Below, piece by piece: positions 1-8,033 of a stretch of DNA of 64,000 nt. A program made the translations under genes and the position numbers. Source of the DNA: Kytococcus aerolatus. Lineage in GTDB: Bacteria; Actinomycetota; Actinomycetes; Actinomycetales; Dermatophilaceae. The notes under the pieces are model-generated. The model was not told where the DNA came from. It saw only the letters and a program-made list of their open reading frames with translations, and did not search any database. The stretch's first letter is position 1; each line of letters begins with the position of its first letter. The DNA is taken from contig NZ_FYEZ01000001.1 in assembly GCF_900187395.1 (NCBI RefSeq), positions 744,001 to 808,000 of the forward strand, written 5' to 3'.

Positions 1-231
1 TCAGCAGGGGCAGGCACAGCAGGTAGGCCACGGTGAGCAGCAGCGCGACGGCCGCCACCCCGACGTGCACGTCACGGCCGTCAGGGTGGGGGTGGTCAGT
101 TGGTCACGCTGCCACGCGGCGAGCCCCGGGACGTGGCGCATCCCCAGGCCGACCGCGAGGGCCGCGAGGAAGAGGCCGAGCGCCGGGAGCAGCGCCGTCG
201 TGCGCGAGGTCGATGCGCTCAGCGTCCCCAT
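1..231 (-). pseudogene. Membrane protein 5' end, frameshifted, cut by window edge
   Basis: The first about 50 residues read as an N-terminal membrane segment (ALGLFLAALAVGLG) and a short loop ending near QLTTPTLT. The frame then becomes Cys/Trp/Pro-rich and stops at the window edge. The neighbouring frame over about 1-75 continues with a clear hydrophobic helix (VAAVALLLTVAYLLCLPL). The simplest reading is a single-base frameshift near 70-85 in a small membrane protein, possibly PAP2-like, with the rest lying outside the window. A sequencing error would look the same. It follows the hypothetical gene 253-603 on the same strand by 21 bases and may be cotranscribed with it. Confidence 0.4.
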
Positions 232-252
232 CCCTCCGGCGCCTCGCGGGTC

Positions 253-603
253 TCAGGCGAAACGGGTCCCGAGCTGCGGGTCGAACAACCGGTACCCCCG
301 CCCACGCATCATCTCGATGCTCGCGTTGAGCTGCTCGCCCTCCGCCCCGTAAGTGGTGAGCTCGGCGTGCTGGTCCCCCAGGTACACCTCGACCGCCGGG
401 GTCCCCTCCGGGTCGGCCCCCGGCGGGTGCAGGAACTGGTGGTCCCAGCTCCAGCCGGGCAGGCCGTCGGCGAAGGCGTCCACGATCTCGTCGCGCGACA
501 CCGCGGTGACCCCGTCCACCGGGCGGCCCTCGTCGAGCGCCGCGTACACGTCAGCGGCGTCGAGGTCGTCCCCGCCCGCCCAGAACACCAGACTCGTACT
601 CAT
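253..603 (-). CDS. Hypothetical protein, 116 aa
   Basis: This small soluble acidic protein begins MSTSLVFWAGGDDLDAADVY. A longer upstream reading frame exists, but its extra residues are Arg/Gly/Pro-rich shadow sequence, so the ATG at 603 is chosen. No signal peptide or membrane segment is visible. There is a WSWDHQFL segment near the middle, a VEVYLGDQHAELTTYG segment and a C-terminal YRLFDPQLGTRF. I do not recognise the family. It lies between the MazEF-like pair and a frameshifted membrane gene on the same strand. That setting would suit a small accessory or immunity-type protein, but this is inference from position only. Confidence 0.6.
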   Translation of the reverse strand: MSTSLVFWAGGDDLDAADVYAALDEGRPVDGVTAVSRDEIVDAFADGLPGWSWDHQFLHPPGADPEGTPAVEVYLGDQHAELTTYGAEGEQLNASIEMMRGRGYRLFDPQLGTRFA

Positions 604-653
604 GAGTGGCAGCCTGCCCGGCGGGCGGGCGGGGAGCAACGCCTTGCCCTCTG

Positions 654-992
654 TCAGGCATCGATGAGGAGCGCCAAGGACTCTCGGATCTCGCTCAGGG
701 CCACGTGCCCCACGTTGCCGTGGGACTCCACGATCCGCACCGTCGCCACCGACCGCACGTGCTGGCACTGGGCCGCCGACGCCACGTCCAAGCCGTTGTG
801 CGGATCCGCCTCGAGGGTGATCTCCACCGCCGACCGCCGCAGAGTACGGGTCAGCGGCACGACCTGCACCACGTTCGGACCACCACTGAGAATCCGGCCG
901 GCCGTCACCACCACCGCGGGCCGACGCAGGCCGGCCTCGCTGCCCAGGGGCACCCCCAAGTCCACCGTGACGACATCACCGGGTGTCAGCAT
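654..992 (-). CDS. MazF/PemK-like endoribonuclease toxin
   Basis: The 112-aa protein has the shape of the MazF/PemK family: an opening PGDVVTVDLG strand, then RRPAVVVTAG, the VVQVVPLT segment and the C-terminal helix EIRESLALLIDA. MazF toxins cut mRNA at short motifs and are held inactive by the upstream antitoxin. The start at 992 gives MLTPGDVV. It lies inside the 3' end of the antitoxin gene 976-1173, so the two overlap by 17 bases, typical of a translationally coupled toxin-antitoxin pair. The Arg in RRPAVVV fits the conserved basic residue after the first strands, but I cannot confirm activity. Family-level assignment is good and the cleavage motif is unknown. Confidence 0.75.
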   Translation of the reverse strand: MLTPGDVVTVDLGVPLGSEAGLRRPAVVVTAGRILSGGPNVVQVVPLTRTLRRSAVEITLEADPHNGLDVASAAQCQHVRSVATVRIVESHGNVGHVALSEIRESLALLIDA

Positions 993-1173
993 CGAGCCAT
1001 GCCGTCTCGTCGTCGCGCAGCTCGGCGGCGAGCTCGCGCGCCATCGCGTCCTGACGAAGCGCCCGGAGAGCATGTTGCACCGTCTCGTCCACCGACTCGC
1101 GCCGAGCCCTGGCAAGAGTCGTCAAACGGCGATGCGTCTCCCTGCTGACGCGAACGGTGGTGGTCTCGACCAT
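976..1173 (-). CDS. Ribbon-helix-helix antitoxin of the MazF-like toxin
   Basis: The 65-aa protein begins TTTVRVSRETHRRLTTLARA, a ribbon-helix-helix DNA-binding strand and helix, followed by RRESVDETVQHALRALRQ and an acidic tail (ELRDDETAWLDADTR) of the kind that wraps the toxin. It precedes and overlaps the MazF-like gene, so it is the likely antitoxin and autorepressor of the operon. Its start codon at 1173 faces an AT-richer stretch (1174-1200) that probably holds the promoter and operator. Confidence 0.75.
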   Translation of the reverse strand: MVETTTVRVSRETHRRLTTLARARRESVDETVQHALRALRQDAMARELAAELRDDETAWLDADTR

Positions 1174-1376
1174 GCGTGGATCGTAGTTGATGTAGACGAG
1201 GCCGTCTACACGGGCTCGGCGAGTGCGCCCGCGCTGGCAGCCCCCCCTTTGGGTCAGCGGACGCGGGTCGCCCGGCGGAATCGATCCTGGCCGATGGTGA
1301 AGGCCTGCCCGGACACCTGCTCCTCGAGCTCCCGACTCTCCAGCTCGCGCTTCCCCACCCTGACCAGGAGCTGCTG

Positions 1377-2012
1377 GTGGTCCCTGGTGACGAGGTAGTA
1401 GGGGTCGTGACGGCTGACGGCATCCGCGACGGACAGCAGGCCGAACGGAGCGTTGGAGAGGAGCGCGAGCACGTGACCGGCGCGGTCTCCATCGGGTACT
1501 TCGACGCCGAGCACGACACCACCACCCAGTACGGCCACGTGGACATCGAGAACGGCGTGCGCGCCGACGAGAGGTCCGTCTACGAGTGGGGGTCCACCAC
1601 CAAGCTGCTGGTGTGGGTGGCGATCATGCAGCTCGAGGACCAGGGGAGGCTCGATCGCAGCGACCAGGTGTCCGACCACCTGGAGGGCACGGGACTGACC
1701 TTCGAGAAGTCCTTCACCCTGCAGGACCTCATGGACCACCGGGCGGGCTTCGCCGAGATCGCCTACCCCCCGGAGACCACCGACCCTCCAGGACTTCCTG
1801 ACCTTCGGCCGAGCGCTCCTGCCGGACACCGACGGGTCCCGCGCCCTCTTCGACGACCCGGCCACCCTCACCGAGCTCTTCTCGGGCAGCATCCACTACG
1901 CGGGGACCCAGATCGTCCGGAGCTCCAACGGGTGCGCCCCAGCACCTGGCTGACGATCGTGCTGGTCATCAGCCTCGCGAACGTCCTGTACTGGCGCTGG
2001 ATCCTTGCGTGA
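1377..2012 (+). pseudogene. Serine hydrolase (beta-lactamase family) remnant with frameshift and internal deletion
   Basis: One frame carries the N-terminal part of a class-C-like serine hydrolase, including the catalytic S-x-x-K as GSTTKLLVWVAIMQLEDQG and the following LQDLMDHRAGF segment. Near 1785 the coding signal moves to another frame (DFLTFGRALLPDTDGSRALF..., ending in a stop at 1951-1953). The first frame then resumes with a hydrophobic C-terminal helix, TWLTIVLVISLANVLYWRW. The Tyr-x-Asn and later motifs are missing. This looks like a gene that lost its middle by deletion and frameshift. No proper start codon is seen upstream of 1377, so the 5' end is also damaged. Confidence 0.65.
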
Positions 2013-2129
2013 GACGTGGGGATTGACGAGCCCCCGGACTGGGCTACGGCGATGAAGGCCACACAGAGGCGTCAGTTCGCCGGCGAGATCCCGCCAACCG
2101 ACGACTCACCCCTGATGAGAGGAAGATTC

Positions 2130-2765
2130 ATGGCTCACCTGCAGCTCGGTGACACCGCCCCCGACTTCATCGCCGACAGCCAGCTCGGCGAGACCGCGTT
2201 CCACCAGTGGAAGGGCGACTCCTGGGCCGTCCTGTTCTCCCACCCCGCCGACAAGACCCCGGTCTGCACCACCGAGATGGGCCGCTTCGCCCAGCGCGAG
2301 GAGGAGTTCACCAAGTGCAACGTCAAGCTCGTCGGGCTCTCCGTGGACACCGTCGAGGAGCACAAGGCATGGATCCCCGACATCGAGAAGTTCGCCGGCG
2401 CCGAGGTCAACTACCCGATCCTCGACGACGCCGACAAGAAGGTCTCGGAGCTCTACGGGATGATCCACCCGGGCGAGGGCGACACGAACTCCGTGCGCGC
2501 CGGGTTCGTGGTCGACCCCGAGCACACGATCCGCCTGATCCTCATGTGCCCGAAGTCGACCGGTCGCAACGTCGACGAGATCCTCCGCGTGGTCGACGCG
2601 CTGCAGACCGCCGACTCCGCCGGTGCCGCCACCGGCGCTGACTGGAAGGTCGGGGACCGCATCATCGTCCCGCCGACGATCCCCACCGACGAGGCCCGCG
2701 AGCAGTTCGAGGACGTCGAGGAGATCTACCCCTACCTGCGCTTCACGACGGGCCGGAAGAAGTAA
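2130..2765 (+). CDS. 1-Cys peroxiredoxin (Prx6 type)
   Basis: This 211-aa cytosolic thiol peroxidase reduces hydrogen peroxide and organic hydroperoxides. The peroxidatic centre is seen as HPADKTPVCTTEMG, with the Pro-x-x-x-Thr-x-x-Cys pattern conserved in the slightly altered form PADKTPVC. The Prx6 subfamily is indicated by the long C-terminal extension (DWKVGDRIIVPPTIPTDEAREQF, EEIYPYLRFT) and by the lack of a resolving-cysteine motif. The ATG at 2130 is preceded by gagaggaag at 2117-2125. An upstream extension in the same frame back to 2016 has no conserved content and is rejected. It appears monocistronic. Confidence 0.9.
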   Translation: MAHLQLGDTAPDFIADSQLGETAFHQWKGDSWAVLFSHPADKTPVCTTEMGRFAQREEEFTKCNVKLVGLSVDTVEEHKAWIPDIEKFAGAEVNYPILDDADKKVSELYGMIHPGEGDTNSVRAGFVVDPEHTIRLILMCPKSTGRNVDEILRVVDALQTADSAGAATGADWKVGDRIIVPPTIPTDEAREQFEDVEEIYPYLRFTTGRKK

Positions 2766-2870
2766 GGCACGCCCGCACCATCCGTCGGCCCCGTCGTTCC
2801 GCGGCGGGGCCGACGCGTGTCGCACAGCACCGCCCACGACGTGCCGACCCCCGCGGATACAGTGCCCGCC

Positions 2871-3659
2871 ATGAGCGCTTCGGGGATGCTCGACTCCCCC
2901 CTGACCACCACCCTGCAGGCGTTCCGTGCAGCGTCTCCGCCCGGCGCGGACGAGGACGTCCACATGGTCCCGGCGATCGTCGACCACGTCATCGAACGCC
3001 TGAGCAGGCCCGGCGACACCGTGTTCGACCCCTTCGCCGGGTTCGGCACCACCTTGGAGCGGGCCGTGCGGCTGGGACGGCGGGCTGCCGGCGTCGAGCT
3101 CCTGCCGGAGCGCGTGGAGTACATGCGCGCCCGCACCCCGGGGGCCTGGGTCGCCGAGTGCGATGCGCGGGACCTGCGGCCCGTGGCGCAGGGGCTGGCG
3201 GGCGGCGTCGATCTCGTCGTGAGCTCGCCGCCGTACATGACGATGACGCACCACGAGGCCGATCCCCTCACGGCCTACGAGGAGTCGGGCGGCGACTACG
3301 CCCGCTACCTCCGGGAGCTGGGCCTGGTGGCCGAGCAGTGCGCGCGACTCCTCACCCCGGGCGGACACCTGGTGTGGAACGTGGCCGACATCCTCCACGA
3401 GGGCGTCCGGACTCTGCTCATCGACGACTGCGCCCGGGTGCTCGACGCCCACCTGACCCGTGAGGCCGTCGTGCCCATCGAGTGGGACGAGCTGCCGCAC
3501 GACCTCGCGGCGGACGCCCTACTCATCTTCCGTCGGGCCCCAGCCCCGGCCGGGAACGCCGTTCGCAGCGAGCGCCCCTCCCGGGTTGAGGAGCGGCCGC
3601 GGGATCTGCGTCAGACGTTGAAGCGGAACTCCACCACGTTATGGACACTACTAAGGTGA
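2871..3659 (+). CDS. Orphan DNA methyltransferase (N4-cytosine/N6-adenine type)
   Basis: The 262-aa protein carries the AdoMet-binding motif as FDPFAGFGTTLERAV and the catalytic motif as SSPPYMTM, in that order. This places it with amino-methylating DNA methyltransferases (D/N/S-PP-Y class). No restriction endonuclease or specificity gene is adjacent, so it is an orphan enzyme. The ATG at 2871 is preferred over an upstream in-frame ATG at 2817. The last about 16 residues (RQTLKRNSTTLWTLLR) are simply the antisense reading of the ychF-tail repeat at 3611-3640 and the sequence beyond. The native C-terminus was therefore probably altered, or is read across the attachment site. Target specificity cannot be told from sequence. 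Confidence 0.75.
   Translation: MSASGMLDSPLTTTLQAFRAASPPGADEDVHMVPAIVDHVIERLSRPGDTVFDPFAGFGTTLERAVRLGRRAAGVELLPERVEYMRARTPGAWVAECDARDLRPVAQGLAGGVDLVVSSPPYMTMTHHEADPLTAYEESGGDYARYLRELGLVAEQCARLLTPGGHLVWNVADILHEGVRTLLIDDCARVLDAHLTREAVVPIEWDELPHDLAADALLIFRRAPAPAGNAVRSERPSRVEERPRDLRQTLKRNSTTLWTLLR
3611..3640 (-). repeat. ychF-tail attachment-site copy A
   Basis: The minus strand reads N-V-V-E-F-R-F-N-V-stop, the normal C-terminal peptide of the ATPase YchF, but the rest of ychF lies 24 kb away at 27948-29042. The resident ychF lost this exact tail: it ends [11 protein letters not shown]. Fourteen of the 15 bases from gcggaact onward match the retained ychF end at 27968-27982. I interpret this as the outermost attachment site separating chromosome from island. 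Copies B, C and D lie further right. Confidence 0.75.
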
Positions 3660-3966
3660 GGAGCACTCCGGCTTGACTCCGCTTGACAGGCTAGATTGGA
3701 TCGCGCCAAGTCCTTAATCACCGCGACCGCAAGGTGTTTGAGGAGGGATCACCCCACGTGGGCTGGGGTGAGCAGCGCATAGTCAGCACCGGGTAGCGCC
3801 GGGAACCACGTCGAGATTGAGATACAGACGACCCGGCAGGGAGTGACTTCTCCCGTAAGGCACGGAGGCTCGACAGGGCCCAGTGGAGCATCGCGCACGG
3901 CGACCGGGAGAGTAGCCGGACAACTATCCCCCCGTCTCCGGACAGTTCAAGCTGTCTGGAGTTGCC
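3660..3966. other. Intergenic stretch between attachment copy A and the first excisionase-like gene
   Basis: I see no open frame with coding character here. The stretch contains closely spaced TTGAC-like hexamers near 3674 and 3683, but no convincing promoter spacing. It is the expected place for recombinase or excisionase binding sites next to the attachment site, though I cannot identify repeats of that kind. Confidence 0.3.
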
Positions 3967-4167
3967 ATGGGGTACTCCCCGCCTCCTTCGTCCGATCTCA
4001 CTCACTACATCACGCTCCAGGAAGTCGTCTCGCTCGGCTACGGCGCGTATCAGACCCTCCGGGAGTGGATCGCTGACGGTCGGCTGCCCGCAGTCAAGAT
4101 CGGTTCCCGCATCAAGGTGCTGCGCACCGACCTCGACGGGACTGCTGAGGGTGTCACGGGGCACTAG
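3967..4167 (+). CDS. Excisionase-like helix-turn-helix protein (copy 1)
   Basis: The 66-aa protein has the MerR/Xis-type winged helix layout: LQEVVSLGYGAYQTLREWIADGRLPAVKIGSRIKVLRTDL. The pattern of a first helix, recognition helix TLREWI, then a wing LPAVKIGSRIKV is typical of recombination directionality factors that bend DNA at attachment sites. It clearly resembles the gene at 12739 (LTEVVELGYGSHWTLRQRI...AAAKIGNLIKVRREDL). Both sit 200-330 bp inside a ychF-tail repeat and point away from it. The start at ATG 3967 is preceded by ggag at 3958-3961. It probably served the oldest element of the stack. Confidence 0.7.
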   Translation: MGYSPPPSSDLTHYITLQEVVSLGYGAYQTLREWIADGRLPAVKIGSRIKVLRTDLDGTAEGVTGH

Positions 4168-4176
4168 GCTCGGCGC

Positions 4177-5508
4177 ATGCAGCAGACCACCGAGTACCAG
4201 CCCGGCCTGACCATCCGCACCCTGCGCCTCGAGGCGCCCGTCGACCACGGCCTGGCCCGGCCTCCGGCGATCGGCCCGGACGCCCCGGCGGACGTGGCCC
4301 TGCCCGCAGACACGCTCGAGCTCTTCGCCCGCGTGGTCACCGGCACCGACGGGGCGGACAAGCCGTACCTGGTCTTCCTCCAGGGCGGCCCGGGCGGCGA
4401 GGCCCCGCGTCCCTCGCTCACCACCTCCACCCCCTCCTGGCTGCGGCGGGCCCTGCAGGACTACCAGGTGGTGATGCTGGACCAGCGGGGAACGGGCCTG
4501 TCCACCCCCGTGGGCAGCACCCTGGGGCCGCGCCGCACCGCGCCCGGGCTGACCGGCGTCCTGGCCAGCACCACGCCCGCCCAGCAGGCCGCCTACCTGC
4601 AGCACTTCCGGGCGGATTCGATCGTCGCCGACTGCGAGCTGGTGCGGCAGGCCCTGGGCGCAGAGCAGTGGACCGTCCTGGGGCAGTCCTTCGGCGGGTT
4701 CACCTCCCTGCACTACCTCGCCACGCACCCCGAGTCCCTGGCCGGTGCGCTCATCACCGGGGGTCTGCCGCCGGTGGACCACACCATCGAGGAGGTCTAC
4801 GGCACCACCTGGGAGCTGATGATCGGGAAGTCCGAGGAGCACCACCGCCGCTTCCCCGGCGACCGGGCCCGCCTCGCCGAGCTCACCGAGCGTGCCGCCG
4901 CGGGGGAGATCGTCCTGCCGAACGGCGACGTCGTCTCCCCCGAGCGCTTCCGGACCGTCGGCCACGGGCTGGGCATGTCCTGGGGCTCCGAGCGGCTGCA
5001 CCACCTGCTGGAGCGCGACCACACCTCATCAGCTTTCGCAGCCGACCTCGAGGGGATGCTGCCGTTCGGCGGCCGCAACCCCCTGTACTCGGTCCTGCAC
5101 GAGTCCTCGATGGCAGACGGCGTCTCCACCCGCTGGGCTGCCGACCGCACGATGCCCGATGCGGTGGCCGCCGACCCGACGCTGTTCGGCGGGGAGCACC
5201 TGCACCGGTCGCTGTTCACCGAGGACAGCCTGCTGGCCCCGTTCGCGGAGGCGGCCGACCTGCTGGCCGAGGTCGAGTGGGCGGAGCTCTACCCGGCCGA
5301 GGCGCTGCGCCGGGCTGACGTGCCCGTGGCCGCGGCGGTCTACAGCAACGACGCCTACGTGCCGCGCGACTTCTCGCTGGAGGCGGCCGCGCTGCTGCCC
5401 GACGCCCGGGTGTACGAGACCAGCGCGCACGAGCACAACGGGCTGGGCGCCGGCGAGGACGTGTTGGACCACCTCATCGGACTGCTGCAGGGCACCCGCT
5501 GGCGGTGA
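4177..5508 (+). CDS. Alpha/beta hydrolase, proline iminopeptidase-like (S33)
   Basis: The 443-aa cytosolic serine peptidase-type hydrolase shows FLQGGPGGE (residues 67-75, the oxyanion-hole GGPG), DQRGTGLS (102-109) and the nucleophile elbow GQSFGG with Ser171. The late SAHEHNGLG segment supplies the probable catalytic His. This set is characteristic of proline iminopeptidases, which release N-terminal proline from peptides. Length fits the larger actinobacterial members. It starts 9 bases after the excisionase-like gene. Whether it is island cargo or chromosomal sequence caught between insertions is unclear. It converges on the alcohol dehydrogenase gene across a hairpin at 5517-5542. Confidence 0.85.
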   Translation: MQQTTEYQPGLTIRTLRLEAPVDHGLARPPAIGPDAPADVALPADTLELFARVVTGTDGADKPYLVFLQGGPGGEAPRPSLTTSTPSWLRRALQDYQVVMLDQRGTGLSTPVGSTLGPRRTAPGLTGVLASTTPAQQAAYLQHFRADSIVADCELVRQALGAEQWTVLGQSFGGFTSLHYLATHPESLAGALITGGLPPVDHTIEEVYGTTWELMIGKSEEHHRRFPGDRARLAELTERAAAGEIVLPNGDVVSPERFRTVGHGLGMSWGSERLHHLLERDHTSSAFAADLEGMLPFGGRNPLYSVLHESSMADGVSTRWAADRTMPDAVAADPTLFGGEHLHRSLFTEDSLLAPFAEAADLLAEVEWAELYPAEALRRADVPVAAAVYSNDAYVPRDFSLEAAALLPDARVYETSAHEHNGLGAGEDVLDHLIGLLQGTRWR

Positions 5509-5516
5509 TCGCCGGC

Positions 5517-5542
5517 GAGTGCCCTGCAGGGGTGGGGCACTC
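5517..5542. terminator. Hairpin between convergent genes
   Basis: GAGTGCCC and GGGCACTC can pair across a 10-base loop, between the stop of the hydrolase gene at 5508 and the stop of the dehydrogenase gene at 5560. There is no clear T-run, so its role as a terminator is inferred from position. Confidence 0.45.
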
Positions 5543-5559
5543 GGCCCACGGGACGCGCG

Positions 5560-6771
5560 TCAGGGGGTCATGACCACCTTGAGGCAGTTGTCCTGCTTCT
5601 TCTGGAAGACCTCGTACATGCGAGGCGCCTCCTCCAGGGAGACCCGGTGGGTGGCGAGCTGCTCCAGACCCAGCAGGTCCTCGCTGCGGTTCGCCACGTC
5701 GAACAGCTCCTGGGTCCACTGCTTCACGTGGCACTGGCCCATGCGCATGGCGATGCCCTTGTCGAACATCGTCATCATCGGCATCGGGTCCACCATGCCG
5801 CCGTACACGCCAGAAACCGAGACGGTGCCGCCACGGCGGACCGCCTCAATGGAGGAGTGCAGGGCCGCGAGGCGGTCGATGCCGGCCTTCTCGATGGCGG
5901 GCCGACCGAGCGGGCCCGGGAGGTGGGCGACGGCCGAGATCGCCTTGTGGGCCACCGGGTTCCCGTGCGCCTCCATGCCCACGGCCTCGAGGACGGAGTC
6001 GGCGCCACGGCCACCGGTCATCTCCCGGATCGCCTCGCCCACCTTCTGCGGGTCGCGCCCGCCGCCGTCCACGTCGCGCAGGTCCAGCACCTCGGCGCCC
6101 CAGGCCTTCGCGGCCTCCAGGCGCTCGGGCACCAGGTCCACCCCGATCACGCGGGAGGCCTCCCCGAGCTTCAGCGCGGAGCGAACCGCGAGCTGACCCA
6201 CCGGTCCCAGGCCCATCACGGCCAGCGTCCCACCATCGGGGACGTTCGCGTACTTCACACCCTGCCATGCGGTGGGCAGGATGTCCGAGAGGTAGAGGTA
6301 GCGCTCGTCGGCGCCCTCGTGGGGCACCTTGACGGGGCCGAACTGGGCCTGCGGCACACGGACGTACTCGGCCTGCCCGCCGGGCACGGCGCCGTAGAGG
6401 TCGGTGTACCCGAACAGCGAGGCACCCTTGCCCTGCTTCGTGTTCTGCGTGGTCTCGCACTGGGCGAACAGACCGCGGGAGCACATCCAGCAGTGGCCGC
6501 AGGAGATGTTGAAAGGCACCACGACGCGGTCGCCGACGGAGAGGTGGCCGGCGGCCTCGGGCCCGACCTCCTCCACGATGCCCATGAACTCGTGGCCCAG
6601 GACGTCGCCAGGGTGGAGGAACGCCCCCAGGACGGAGTAGAGGTGCAGGTCGGAGCCGCAGATCGCGGTCGAGGTGACGCGGACGATCGCGTCGGTGGGC
6701 TGCTGGATGGTGGGGTCCGGGACGTCCTCGACGCGGACGTTGGAGTTGCCCTGCCAGGTGAGCGCGCGCAT
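5560..6771 (-). CDS. Zinc-dependent alcohol dehydrogenase (MDR family)
   Basis: The 403-aa NAD(P)-dependent medium-chain dehydrogenase has the catalytic zinc region CGSDLHLY with GHEFMGIVEEVG, and the structural zinc cluster CGHCWMCSRGLFAQC. The nucleotide-binding turn is GLGPVGQLAVRSA. The long insert (GASLFGYTDLYGAVPGGQAEYVRVP) and the C-terminal QDNCLKVVMTP are typical of the glutathione-independent formaldehyde dehydrogenase-like group, which suggests an aldehyde or alcohol substrate. The ATG at 6771 (MRALTWQGNSNVRVEDVPDP) matches the family N-terminus. The longer frame upstream is antisense noise. It is divergent from the short-chain dehydrogenase at 6897, with about 125 bp of shared promoter region. 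Confidence 0.9.
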   Translation of the reverse strand: MRALTWQGNSNVRVEDVPDPTIQQPTDAIVRVTSTAICGSDLHLYSVLGAFLHPGDVLGHEFMGIVEEVGPEAAGHLSVGDRVVVPFNISCGHCWMCSRGLFAQCETTQNTKQGKGASLFGYTDLYGAVPGGQAEYVRVPQAQFGPVKVPHEGADERYLYLSDILPTAWQGVKYANVPDGGTLAVMGLGPVGQLAVRSALKLGEASRVIGVDLVPERLEAAKAWGAEVLDLRDVDGGGRDPQKVGEAIREMTGGRGADSVLEAVGMEAHGNPVAHKAISAVAHLPGPLGRPAIEKAGIDRLAALHSSIEAVRRGGTVSVSGVYGGMVDPMPMMTMFDKGIAMRMGQCHVKQWTQELFDVANRSEDLLGLEQLATHRVSLEEAPRMYEVFQKKQDNCLKVVMTP

Positions 6772-6896
6772 GGTGATCTTCCTTGCCCGGCGCGGTGGCC
6801 GGATGGGGGTTCCTGCTCTGTCTGGGTTCAGGCTAGGGCCGATGCCGTGCCCCCGCACGGGGCACGGCGGGTCCGCCGTGCCCCTACGGTGGAGCC

Positions 6897-7928
6897 ATGC
6901 ACACCACCGTGCCGGCCACCACCCCCTCCACCCAGCCCGGCGAGCGCACCCAGCCCGCGGCGCCCAGCGGCCAGCAGCCCCTCGCGCTGGTGATGGGAGC
7001 CTCCCGCGGGCTGGGACTGCTCTGCGCCGAGCAGTTCCTCCAGCACGGTTACCGGGTGGTCCTCTCCTCCCGCAGCCGGGACTCCCTCGAGGCCGCCCGC
7101 GACCAGCTCCTGGCCGAGTACCCCGGCGCCACGCTGGACGTCGCACCCTGCGATATCTCCGATCGGGCGGCCGTGACCACACTGGTGGAGCACGTGGAGC
7201 GGGACCTCGCCCCCATCGAGGTGCTGCTGACCGTCGCCGGCATCATCCAGGTGGGCCCCGTGCAGGCGATGACCCTGGAGCACTTCGACCAGGCCGTCTC
7301 CACCATGCTGATGGGCCCGGTGAACCTGACCCTGCAGGTACTGCCCCACATGCGCGAGCGCGGCCGCGGCCGCATCGGCACCGTGACCAGCGTCGGCGGC
7401 AAGGTGGCCCCGCCGCACCTGCTGCCCTACTCCACGGCCAAGTTCGGTGCGGTCGGCTTCAGCGAGGGGCTCACCGCCGAGCTGGCCGGCACCGGCATCA
7501 CGGCCACCACCATCGTCCCGGGCCTGATGCGCACCGGTTCGCACGACGCCGCGCAGTTCACCGGCGACGTGGCCCGCGAGTTCGCGTGGTTCGGCCCCTC
7601 GGCCTCCTTGCCCCTGCTGGCCATGGATGCCGAGCGTGCCGCCGAGCGGATGGTCCACGGCGTGCTCGAGGGGCACACCCACGTGATGCTGTCCCCGGTG
7701 ACCCAGGTCGGCTCCCGGGTGCACGGCCTGGCGCCCTCGTTCACCACGCGGCTGATGGGGCTGGCCAACCGGGTGCTCCCGACCGCCCCGGCCGTGGACC
7801 CGCTGGGCCCCGGCACCACCGTGGAGGGCCGGGTGGCCCGCCAGGGCCTGACGGGTCGCGCTCGCCGGGTGGTGGACGCGCTCTCCACCCTCGGCGACCG
7901 CGCCGGGGAGCAGAACAACGAGCGCTGA
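6897..7928 (+). CDS. Short-chain dehydrogenase/reductase
   Basis: The 343-aa protein has the Rossmann motif GASRGLG after a 28-residue Thr/Pro-rich leader. It also has the SDR active-site Ser in TVTSVGGKV, Tyr-x-x-x-Lys as YSTAKFG, and the post-catalytic IVPGLMRTG. It therefore oxidises or reduces a carbonyl/alcohol pair with NAD(P)H. The C-terminal about 90 residues (GSRVHGLAPSFTTRLMGLANRVLP...) extend beyond the classical SDR fold, as in DltE-like reductases. The substrate is unknown. The start could lie later, nearer LALVMGA, since the first 28 residues are low-complexity. It is divergent from the alcohol dehydrogenase, and the two may be coregulated. Confidence 0.85.
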   Translation: MHTTVPATTPSTQPGERTQPAAPSGQQPLALVMGASRGLGLLCAEQFLQHGYRVVLSSRSRDSLEAARDQLLAEYPGATLDVAPCDISDRAAVTTLVEHVERDLAPIEVLLTVAGIIQVGPVQAMTLEHFDQAVSTMLMGPVNLTLQVLPHMRERGRGRIGTVTSVGGKVAPPHLLPYSTAKFGAVGFSEGLTAELAGTGITATTIVPGLMRTGSHDAAQFTGDVAREFAWFGPSASLPLLAMDAERAAERMVHGVLEGHTHVMLSPVTQVGSRVHGLAPSFTTRLMGLANRVLPTAPAVDPLGPGTTVEGRVARQGLTGRARRVVDALSTLGDRAGEQNNER

Positions 7929-8033
7929 CCCCCGCCGGGGCCGCGCGGACCTGCGGCACGATGGCGCCATGCAGATCGTGAGCACCGAGGCCGGGACTGC
8001 TGTAGGTTTGGTTGACACTTCGGGTGTGGTGTT

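Noticed and set aside
7969-8000. Start of a gene (MQIVSTEAGT) cut by the IS3
   Set aside because: Too short to support as a gene. Kept only as a note on the IS3 left end.
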